A program made the position numbers and the translations under genes. A stretch of DNA of 64,000 bases from Apoderus coryli (lineage: Eukaryota; Arthropoda; Insecta; Coleoptera; Attelabidae), in the NCBI GenBank assembly GCA_911728435.2, contig OU452200.1, positions 34,673,715 to 34,737,714 on the forward strand, given 5' to 3'. The notes below the pieces were generated by a model, which made no database searches, was not told the DNA's origin, and saw only the letters and a program-made list of their open reading frames with translations. This document shows positions 55,871-64,000 of this stretch, piece after piece. Numbering within the stretch: position 1 is the first letter of the stretch; every line of letters starts with the position of its first letter.

Positions 55871-56008
55871 CTGGCAGGCAATACTCCCTTTTTGAGGGTT
55901 TGATTAGGTCCAAAATTTTCTGGTATAAAATGCTCCCAACAAACCCTACAATTGTTGTAAATCTTATCTGCTGTTATTTCAGTAACCAAACGTTTGTTTC
56001 CACATAAA
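55871..56008 (-). CDS. THAP-domain second exon (partial gene)
   Basis: Minus strand. An acceptor TTATTGTTAG precedes 56,008 and a donor GTATGT follows 55,871. The 138-bp frame is open and in phase 2 to phase 2. It reads LCGNKRLVTEITADKIYNNC, then RVCWEHFIPENF and QTLKKGVLPA. CWEHF gives the C-x2-H pair that completes the C2CH zinc site, and GVLPA stands at the AVP box. The phase is compatible with the exon 1 type at 29,050-29,132. That exon is on the other strand 27 kb away, so they do not belong to one collinear gene. The segment with the conserved Trp of the domain is not seen; it may lie in another exon, or the acceptor may be misplaced. P-element-type transposases also carry THAP domains. 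Confidence 0.6.
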
Positions 56009-56362
56009 CTAACAATAATAATTAAAACACTTCCCACATAAACTTAGAAGACAAACTAGCAATACAAAGATTTAAAAACCAGTACAAAACCATTGTCTTT
56101 CAAGACAATGACAAAACTATCTTATTTATAACACAAAAGATGACAACATTTATTTGTTGCAATTTATTGATTGTTAGTGACATGACAACTACTGTCAAAT
56201 AAACTCGACCAACGCGCCTTGGAAACAAGCTTTTTATCAACACAATTCTACGATTTAAAGAGCACACACCATGAATTAGACACGGTGTCAACAGCATTCA
56301 TGTCAATGTCATCAACAAAATCTGCATCACTAGAGGAGAAAATGTCTACTGGACCAATTGTA
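56009..56362. other. No gene seen
   Basis: Sequence between the THAP exon and a MITE; the upstream THAP exon was not found here. Confidence 0.35.
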
Positions 56363-56364
56363 TA

Positions 56365-56812
56365 CAAGGTGTTTCTAAAAAAGCTGGCCAAACTTTGTGA
56401 GCGAATTGGGTATATCACACCATGAAAAAACTCTAAATGGTAATTTTTCGAAAAATCCTTATTTACAAAGATACAGGGTTAACGATGACAACCTGAGGAC
56501 GATTTTTTTTGAAATATTTTCGGCAAGGCAAGGCAAGGGTCCCCCCCGTTTACCCGCCTATGGTGATCCTTTTTTATTCAATTTCATGTCAGTTTACGAC
56601 ATTTAACTAGGTGAATAAATATGTTACATTTGGTTAATTCATGTTTACTCATTTCGAAAATATTTCAAAAAAATCATCCTCAGGCAGTCATCTTTAACAC
56701 CCTGTATCTTTGTAAATAAGGACTTTTCGAAAAATTACAATTCAGGTTTTTTCATGATTAGATGTCCTCAATTCGCTCACAAATTTTGGGCAGCTTTTTT
56801 AGAAACACCTTG
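56365..56812. mobile_element. Foldback MITE
   Basis: TA at 56,363-56,364 and 56,813-56,814 flank it. The ends CAAGGTGTTTCTAAAAAAGC and the mirror GCTTTTTTAGAAACACCTTG match exactly. Arms continue through TCCTTATTTACAAAGATACA and GGTTAACGATGAC with their mirrors for about 150-190 bp. 448 bp, non-coding, with a GC-rich unique centre around GGTCCCCCCCG. Confidence 0.92.
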
Positions 56813-56929
56813 TATAATAATTGTATTTTTAAGAATTGTTCTTTCTAAACATTATTTATCTTGTTCTTTGTTTGTTAAATAAAGTTTAATTGAATTGTTT
56901 TTTCTATTCATGGAATTGTCTTACCAAAT

Positions 56930-57095
56930 ACCACGCGAGCTCAGATCTAGCAGCATATTTTTAGCTCTCCATATCATATATGTAATATATGTATATATGG
57001 AGACTATTAGTTTCATGAAAAAAAAATTTTTTTTAATTTCACCGGAAATACTTCTTTTTGGTCATTTTATACATAAATAAGTAGTTTTAAAAAAA

Positions 57096-57134
<39 letters not shown>

Positions 57135-58760
57135 ATCCACGAAAACGCAAAAACCGCTTAACAGATTTTAACCAAATTTGGTACAAAAATACTATTGGAC
57201 ATGGCAAGGAGCTGATTAGATTTTGGGAAACATTGAGCGTAGGCAAAGGGTTTAAAAGAGGGTTCAAAAATTAAAAAAATTCACAGTTCTTAAACTTATC
57301 CGAAATACTGCATAATTTTTTACGCATTTAATTGAATATAACCTAAAATATTGAACATAAAATACTAGACCACATTGGCGTTCGAAAATAGTGTAAAATG
57401 GGGTAAAAAAGATTAAAAAAAAACGTATTTCTTAAAAATAGCAGAAATTTTAACTAGTTATTGATAGTTTTGATAGAATATAACCTATAAAATGTGTCAT
57501 GAATAACTTACTTTCATAGGCGTTCGTAAATAGTGGAAAAGGGGTCAAAATATATATTTCCTAAACTTATTCGAAATATGGAATAATTTTTCATAGTTGT
57601 GATACAATATAAGCTAAAAAATATTCCATAAAAGAATTGGTTCACAAAGGCGTTCGAAAATAGTTTAAAAAAAGGGTCAAAAACGAAAAAAAAAACGTTT
57701 CCCAAATATACCAGAAAAATTGGCTAATTATATATAGCTTTGATATAAGATAACCTAAAAAATGCAGCATAAAATTTTTATTCACATAGGCGTTCGTAAA
57801 TAGTAGAAAAAGGGGTAAAATAAAAAAAAATTAAAATGTAAAAAATTTTATATTTAACTAGATGAATTGGTGTTAAAAATACACGACAAAAATTAATGTA
57901 CCATAGGCGTCCGTAAAAATTCCATAAAAGGGTCAGAAAAAATTTGTATCCGTGATAACTCAAAAACCACTTAACGGATTTTAACCACATTTGGTACGAA
58001 AATACTACAGGATAATTATAGGTGGTGATTAACATTGAGCGTAGGCAACGGGTTTAAAAGAGGTTTCAAAAATTTAAAAAATCATAGTTCTTAAACTTAT
58101 CCGAAATATTGAATAATTTTTTATAGTTGTGATAGAATATAACCTAAAAAATGTTACATAAAAGAATTAGTTCACACAGGCGTTCGAAAATAGTGTTAAA
58201 AAAGGGTCAAAACGAAAAAAAAATGTTTCCCAAATATACTAGAAAAAAATGCAGCATAAAATTTTTATTTACATAGGCGTTCGTAAATAGTAGAAAAAGG
58301 GGTAAAATAAAAAAAATTAAAATGTAAAAAATTTTATATTTAACTAGTTGAATTGGTGTTAAAAATACACGACAAAAATTAATGTTCCATAGGCGTCCGT
58401 GAAAATTCTATAAAAGGGTCAGGAAAAAATTGTATCCGTGATAACTCAAAAACCACTTAACGGATAACCTACAACATGCAGCATAACAATTTTGTTTACA
58501 TAGCCGTTCGTAAATAGTAGAAAAGGGGGCAAAATAAATTTTATAATAAAACTAAAAAAATCAATTATTTTGCGTACAAGAATTTGGCATAGATCTGAAA
58601 TATAAAATATCTGCGTATAAATAGTGCCTCCAAAGAGAAGAAAAAGGCACAAAACCCGATACAAAAAAAAAATAGCTGATGTCTAAAACAAAATAAATGA
58701 CGAAAAGGTCATAAAATTATTACTTTTACACTTAAATATGGAGAGCTATTCGTGCCTCGA
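56930..58760 (-). repeat. Repeat family K, long copy with subrepeats
   Basis: It includes a (GTCT)n microsatellite at 57,097-57,133. An AACGGATTTTAACCA-type block recurs at about 57,160, 57,970 and 58,457. A GGCGTTCGTAAATAGT-type block recurs at about 57,372, 57,521, 57,646, 57,789, 58,180, 58,276 and 58,503. The outer end near 58,745 mirrors the left end of the copy at 52,110. A leading ATATGTATATATGGAGA sits before the microsatellite. Non-coding. Confidence 0.85.
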
Positions 58761-59835
58761 GGGCAAGAGCTAGTTTATTTACAATGGTTTTCTCATACTT
58801 ACTTTCATATAAGTAATTTAACTCCATCTGTTCAGCTAATGAAAGTAAGTATTCGAAGTTAATCTGAGCTCTTGTGGTATTACCCCCCACAATTATTATG
58901 AAAATAATCTTTTCTTGTGGTATTATTTCTAGAGTTGGCTGATTATATTTCAGCCCAGTCTCGTAGGTATATTATGAATGCAGGAACAGAAAAATGGTAG
59001 AAAAAGTATGTCAATTACGTTGCAATTTTAATTCACAGCAATCTCACAAAAGCTTTGGATCCCTGACAAAAAATGTGTTATGTTATAAGTGAAAAGCGGC
59101 AGAGATAACAGCGTACAAAAAAATATTTTTTTAAGATTTAATGATATAATGATACAAAAGTCAGAAACATATTTGCGATGTCATTCATAGCCGGCATGGC
59201 ATATACAACATAACAAAAGTTTACCAAAAAGAAAATGCAACAACGATAATTCAAGTGCCAAAATAAAAAGACATTAATAACTGAGACAATACAGGTTGTC
59301 TGAATTTTTATGCTTCAACCTTTTAAAACATTCAAAAACTGATCAGGTACGTACTAAAGCGAGTTTTTGTCGAGTTGATATCGAAAATCCATGAATATTG
59401 TATTGAATAGTAATGCGTTATTAAGTTGGTGGTCTCACTTTTTTGATTCAAATATCTTTTGTTGGTGCTTTAAAAATATATTCTCACATTGGTCTACAAG
59501 AATGAGGCCTACCACAATCCCAAGATATACGCAAGGCATTTTTTTCCTTAATTTGATGGCATAATTAAATTAAATTTTAAAATTAATGGTAAATAATTAT
59601 GTCCAAATCGAGTAGGATTTGCACAGATAATAGAATTCCGAATAAGAAATAGGTCCATACATTTTTTAATAATATAGATATAGTGAATGTAAAATATATA
59701 AATTTAACGATTCGACAGGAGCTATCCGTTCCCATGCCTCTTAACATTATTAAAATGACATCGAATGCAGCGTTTGTTGATGCATTTCTCCCTCGTATAT
59801 TAAATCATGCCTGCCAAAGGGTACCGACAGTAATA
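58761..59835. other. No gene seen
   Basis: AT-rich spacer without recognised features. Confidence 0.4.
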
Positions 59836-59839
59836 AAAA

Positions 59840-60080
59840 TAACTACAGTGACTGGAAAAAGTATTGGGTTAATGATTAATCGAAAAAAAAGGATTAGAGT
59901 TTGCAAATAAATATATGAATGAAACAAATAATTATTGGCAACGTGTTATTTTCTTAGATTAATCTAAATATAATTGGATGGACATCATATGGTAAGGCGA
60001 AGACTTAATGTGGTTTTAAACAAGAAAATTTGTGTCCGACAGTAAAACACGGTGGTAGAATATTGTAAACATGATCTGTT
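59840..60080 (+). pseudogene. Tc1-type transposase fragment
   Basis: Around 59,875 the text reads GLMINRKKR, and with a frame change GLEFANKYMNETNNYWQRVI then FLD, stop, SKYNW. This is the Tc1 segment RLEFAxxYxNxPxxFWxxVIWSDESKFN. The D is the first catalytic residue and the following Glu codon is a stop. Further on CPTVKHGG (about 60,032) matches PTVKHGGGSVMVWG. Frameshifts and stops are frequent. No second catalytic block or inverted repeats were found. Confidence 0.75.
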
Positions 60081-60950
60081 CAATAGTTTTTCTTAGATTA
60101 ATAAAATGAAAGAAGATCTATCAAATTAGATAATAATTTTTAATAAAACCTCAAGTGGATCAAACTTTTCGCTGTCACTGTATCAGACACGGCCAGTATT
60201 CGACACGAGCGGAACACGTTGGGAGCATAAAGATTTACATGTGCAAAGCCAGCGTCTTCTTTTAAATATTTATCATCAGTTAAGGTCTGAAAATAATGAA
60301 GCGACAAATACCTACACATATTATAAAATTTTTACGTTCTATAGAAAATGTCACTGACTAAGTGAGTAAAATTTGTTTTTAGTTTATACCTAATATCAGA
60401 AGCATTATTATTATAAATGTAACTACTTATCTGCATAACAAGTATTTACAATAGAATTAATTATTATAAAGGTATGTTCCTTGCTGTTCGAACACGGACT
60501 AGGTACGTGTGCATCTATGTCTAAAGTTTTAAAAACAAAAACAGTCTTTTTCAGCGTAGGTTTATATGTTGCCGTGTTGGAGCGGAAAGGAAAAATGTAG
60601 TATACTTTTATACAAATGAACATACAATTGTTAATACATAAAGGATTTTTAAAATATCGTAGGGCATGTATAGTTATGAAAAGTTAAAAGGGTGCGCCTA
60701 TGGACGGCTGCAGTCGGTATTGACATTACAAAGGGGTATCGAATTGTGGTTTTTTATATCATTTTAAACTAACTTTAGAAACACTATACACAGAAAAAAC
60801 GCCTTGATATAGTGGATAACAATGCTGTAACTGACTGATTGTGTTTTATTTTTTCCAATAAAAGTTGCAGTTTGTTCAATCAAATATGTTTGGAGCAATT
60901 GAGGGTTAATAATTTATGGTATTACAAGTATTATATTGAGCCAATATTAC
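60081..60950. other. No gene seen
   Basis: AT-rich; a minus-strand 66-codon frame at 60,423-60,623 has no family motif. Confidence 0.4.
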
Positions 60951-61020
60951 AACAATAAATATAGAAACATGAAATAAACTAATATTGTATACGAACTGAA
61001 AAAAAATTCCGTGTCACAAG

Positions 61021-61080
61021 TGGGATCCGAACCCATCACCTCCCGATTGCCGGTCAGGTGTTCTAACAAATTGAACTACC
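61021..61080 (-). repeat. tRNA-like sequence (SINE head), minus
   Basis: On the minus strand GGTAGTTCAATTTGTTAGAA resembles an A box and GGGTTCGGATCCC a B box. An anticodon-like arm CCTGACCGGCAATCGGG lies between. The acceptor stem does not form; instead CTTGTGACACGG flanks both sides. Position 33 is C rather than U. A tRNA-derived repeat, not a working tRNA. Confidence 0.7.
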
Positions 61081-61340
61081 GTGTCACAAGTGAGATCCCA
61101 CTTGTGACATGGAATTAGTTTATTTCATGTTTCTATAATTATATTATAAAGTGTCAACTACTTATGTTGAATAGATTCCTTTCATTTATCTGGTGTTTGC
61201 AACTTGCAATAAGAAATAACAATGCATTGTGGCAGTGTGTAGTTTGTCGTCTTTAAATTAAAGATATCAACGGTGCACTGCACACAGAAAAGGTGTTAAT
61301 GTCTACGGACTGAAAGAAATTTCTACTATTTGCCACGGTA

Positions 61341-61400
61341 TCGGTAGTTCAATTGGATAGAACTCCTGACCGACAATCGGGAGATATTGGGTTCGGATCC
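61341..61400 (+). repeat. tRNA-like sequence (SINE head), plus
   Basis: Same unit as at 61,021-61,080 in opposite orientation: CGGTAGTTCAATTGGATAGA, CCTGACCGACAATCGGG and GGGTTCGGATCCC. The loop differs by one base between copies. A 3' CACTTGTGACACGG replaces an acceptor stem. Confidence 0.7.
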
Positions 61401-61825
61401 CACTTGTGACACGGATTTTTTTTTCAGTTCGTATACAATATTAGTTTATTTCGTGTTTCTATATTTATATTATACACTGTCAACTACTTATGTTGGATAG
61501 ATTCCTTTCATTTATTAAAACAATATTAAGTAAAAATTATGTGTTATTGTGTAAGTGGCTCTACATATTGGAAATTAATGACAGTATATACTTCCTTGAA
61601 AATCTTAAAAATTATTGTATTTTGCTTGATTATGGCAAGGATTTTCGTTTCCGAATGTTGACCGAGTATGGTTATTCTTATGTTTTCAATTTTTTCATTT
61701 TACCGTTACAAAAATTTCTTTTTCTTTCAATGGGAATTTATTTGTAATTATGAAATAATATTTTTAATATTGGTTATATGATATATTCTTGAAATAAAAG
61801 TCTACCTCCACACAATAAATTTTAA

Positions 61826-63285
61826 TAATAATAATAATAACGTTTATTTTGCCAAATAAAACAATTATAACAATACTACATATTACATAAAGCCCTCAAA
61901 ACGGTTAACAACAAAATTTACTAGGTACAATAACAATGTTAAATTAACCAGCAAAATAAACATGTCTAACTCACAAAATCTTTATAAAGATTATCCGTGA
62001 GCTTAACATATTTACCAGGCCGCAGTACCAGCACATCTGGCTTCTAATACACCTTAATAAAAAACACAACAAAAAAAAATTCACCACATACTACACAACG
62101 AAAAAGACTAAGACTGAAATGAGTTGAGCATATAAAGAAAAAAGAATCCGAATATGATTCACAGAATCAAAGAAAACCGATAAGAGTCTGAAACTCCTCT
62201 CGAGTTTTGCCACGCATGTTTTCCTTTACAGATGCCTTAAAACTCTTCAAAGCGGGCTTGGATCTGACTTCCGGAGGTAAGAGATTGTAAAACCGTGGGG
62301 CCAAATACATATAGTGTCTCTGACCTATTGATTTAGACGAGAAAGGAGTTCTGTATGAATCCTGTCTAGTTCGTGTATGATAGTCATACTGAATTGGCTC
62401 CAGCAAACGTTTGGTTCTGTGTTGGTGAAGGACAGCGGAAAGGAAAAAAAGCTTTTTAATATCAAACACTCCTGCTTCAGAAAAAAGTTGACTTGTTGGG
62501 TATAGTCGGCTTTTATTAAGTATGATTTTTAAAATATATTTTTGTGCAATTTCCAATTTTTTTATATGGGCGACCACTGCACTCCCCCATGCCAAAATCC
62601 CATAATTTATTCTGGATTCTACAAGAGCGTGGTATAATGTTTTTAAATATTGTACTGTTAGTACAGCTTTGGAGCGTTTAAATCTATGGAATAGGGATCT
62701 TATAGTTTGAGTAACCTTGTCTATATGAGTGTCCCAGCGAAGATGGGGATCAAAGAAAATGCCAAGGTACTTGACTGAGCTGGATCCATGCACAGGCAAT
62801 TTTAATAAGTCGTTGACGTAGAGATTAAAGAGTACAGGACCTAACACCGTCCCTTGTGGTACACCACACTCCACAACAAGATCATCGCTCCTAAGTCCAT
62901 CCACCTCCACGCACTGTTTCCTGCATGTCAAGTAACTTCTGAAATGGTCCAGTGGAACCCCCCTAAACCCACTGACTTCCAGACAACCAAGCAATTTTTG
63001 GTGACTGACTGAATCAAATGCTTTTTTCAGATCTAGAAAAATACATAGTGCTAGCTTACTATTTTCTAACGACTTGTGAACTATGGTAACCAACTCATTA
63101 ATTGCATCTTGAGCACAATTATTTTCTTTAAATCCAAATTGCATCTTAGATATCAAGTCATATCTATTGGTGTATTGTGTGACTCGTTTATGAAGAATCT
63201 TCTCAAAGATTTTGGCAAAATTAGATATTAGAGAGATTGGTCGATAATTAGTTACCAGGGTTTTATCTCCATTCTTAAATAATAA
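61826..63285 (-). mobile_element. 5'-truncated LINE with FADD box deleted
   Basis: Minus strand. An open frame of about 370 codons runs to the stop at 62,167. It reads LFKNGDKTLVTNYRPISLIS, NFAKIFEKILHKRVTQYTNR, MQFGFKENNCAQDAINELVT, LALCIFLDLKKAFDSVSHQK (motif A, Asp present) and CGVPQGTVLGPVLFNLYVND (motif B region). Then DLLKLPVHGSSSVKYLGIFF joins directly: the roughly 100 residues that should contain the catalytic FADD or YADD box and thumb start are gone, in frame. The C-terminal domain is intact (YHALVESRINYGILAWGSAV, then RFYNLLPPEVRSKPALKSFK). A 3' UTR ends in (TTA)n at 61,826-61,845. Style is Jockey-like. Absence of stops indicates a recent copy. Confidence 0.93.
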
Positions 63286-63312
63286 TAGATATGTATCTCC
63301 AATAAAATTACA

Positions 63313-63555
63313 TAGCAATATTAATTTTTATTATTTTTTGACAAAATTAATTTTTCAATGATTTACAAAAAGAAAAATATAATAATTATCATAACTCATA
63401 TGAATAATAAGAGTTTTTAATTTTTAATGTTTTAACTAAAATCTACTAATAATTTTTATGACTATATAATAATAAACCTTTTTTTCGCACAATGAATTGA
63501 TAAATTTTCCTAAACACTAAAAACATGTAATAATGATTACATATAGCTTTTCGTA
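63313..63555. other. No gene; centre of palindrome
   Basis: AT-rich sequence between the two arms; nothing recognised. Confidence 0.4.
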
Positions 63556-63605
63556 AGAATTTTTGATAACCACTGATGGTGCTGCGAAACATGTTTGGTA
63601 ATTAT
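63556..63605 (+). ncRNA. Hammerhead-like motif, degenerate
   Basis: CTGATGG (63,573-63,579; last base changed from A) is followed by a weak GC-containing loop and GAAAC at 63,586-63,590, then ATGTTTGG. Position and flanks recall the motif at 51,303-51,334 (GAAACATGT in both). Stem II is not convincing. Confidence 0.4.
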
Positions 63606-63673
63606 AGACATATGTAATTTTATTGGACATATCTATTAAAATTTATTGTGTGGAGGTAGACTTTTATTTCAAG

Positions 63674-64000
63674 ATTATACAATTATTCGACTCCACTTCG
63701 ACATGGACTACTTCTTTAGAATTGGTTATATGATTTATTGTGTATTTCTATTAGATGTATCATAATGAAAGTGAAATCATAATAAAATCAGCATAAATAA
63801 TAGTCTAGTATCCAAACGCTCAGCAAAATATAGCTTTGCCGCAAAATCGTTGAATGAGCAGCCTGAAGACCATACAAGAAGAACCAAATTGAATGCATCT
63901 AATAAATTATGACCAGGCGTGCTCAAAAAATAGGGGCAGGATTTATTAAGTGGGGTTTATATTACTTCACTAAACATGCCAGAACGTTCCCCATGCAAAG
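63674..64000. other. No gene seen
   Basis: AT-rich end of window; no assignable feature. Confidence 0.4.

Larger units (their letters stand above)
60955..61512. repeat. Palindromic repeat with tRNA-like units
   Basis: Arms 60,955-61,083 and 61,342-61,470 are inverse copies that share GTATACGAACTGAAAAAAAA and the tRNA-like units. The outer portion (TTTATTTCATGTTTCTATAA, then CAACTACTTATGTTGAATAG) occurs again as a direct repeat at 61,118-61,190 and 61,440-61,512. The layout suggests a rearranged tRNA-derived SINE family. Confidence 0.75.
61789..63673. repeat. Inverted arms split by a LINE
   Basis: 61,789-61,824 (CTTGAAATAAAAGTCTACCT and on) is the exact inverse of 63,636-63,673. Beyond the LINE the left arm continues at 63,285-63,312 (ATAGATATGT, then CCAATAAAATTACATA), which mirrors 63,612-63,640. 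Removing 61,826-63,282 restores one continuous arm. The right arm lies beside a hammerhead-like motif, so the palindrome may be a Penelope-type terminal repeat pair. Confidence 0.75.

Noticed and set aside
29050..56008. One THAP gene spanning 29 to 56 kb
   Set aside because: The two exons are on opposite strands and cannot be spliced together without an inversion.
57097..57133. GTCT microsatellite as a telomeric or centromeric signal
   Set aside because: A short simple repeat inside a dispersed repeat family; no TTAGG-type telomere repeat occurs in the window.
61021..61400. Functional tRNA genes
   Set aside because: The acceptor stem cannot form, position 33 is not U, and both copies are embedded in repeat arms.

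Overview
The window is AT-rich, intron-era eukaryotic DNA, most probably from an insect. The evidence is the repeat content: Tc1/mariner/IS630 relatives with TA target duplications and ends of the CAGGGTG type, piggyBac, pogo/Tigger, Crypton-like tyrosine recombinases, Penelope-like, CR1/Jockey/RTE-type LINEs, and THAP and MADF fragments. Several of these combinations are common in beetles and other arthropods, but I cannot name a species. I found no complete host gene. The only host-gene-like pieces are two THAP-domain exons (29.05 kb, plus; 55.87-56.01 kb, minus) and a broken MADF exon (24.4-24.7 kb). Nothing looks bacterial or viral.

Layout. 0-2.4 kb is empty apart from a dispersed repeat. 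2.4-5.2 kb is a TA-flanked DNA transposon with a broken transposase N-terminus. 6.6-10.6 kb is a higher-order tandem repeat with a period near 860 bp. 11.4-16.0 kb is packed with broken IS630-type transposases and LINE reverse transcriptases. 16.6-21.6 kb is a set of nested palindromic transposons, including a pogo-like relic and two LINE insertions. 21.7-22.5 kb is an inverted pair of hammerhead-bearing arms. 23-28 kb has scattered transposase, MADF and LINE relics. 29-30.2 kb holds a THAP exon and a Penelope-like endonuclease with a hammerhead-like motif downstream.

31-32.9 kb is MITEs and foldbacks. 34.0-35.7 kb is a frameshifted pogo-like transposase whose C-terminal zinc finger is present twice in inverted orientation. 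36.6-40.7 kb is a mariner-type transposon split by an internally deleted piggyBac with TTAA flanks, abutting a second mariner. 41.5-44.2 kb is a 2.66-kb transposon with about 700-bp inverted termini. 46.2-47.2 kb is a possible element with an unrecognised small protein relic. 48.6-50.3 kb and 53.8-55.2 kb carry two Crypton-like tyrosine recombinase pseudogenes. 51.2-51.4 kb is another hammerhead-like motif inside long arms. 52.1-53.1 and 56.9-58.8 kb are two inverted copies of a repeat with internal subrepeats. 59.8-60.1 kb is a Tc1 relic, 61.0-61.5 kb a tRNA-like palindrome, and 61.8-63.3 kb a LINE lacking its catalytic box, nested in a palindrome.

Almost all coding sequence here is decayed mobile DNA; frameshifts and stops were followed by eye. 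The strongest leads are the recurring hammerhead-like motifs linked to Penelope-like sequence, the Crypton-like recombinases, the inverted zinc-finger duplication and the precise nested insertions. Family names come from recognised motifs, not from database searches.
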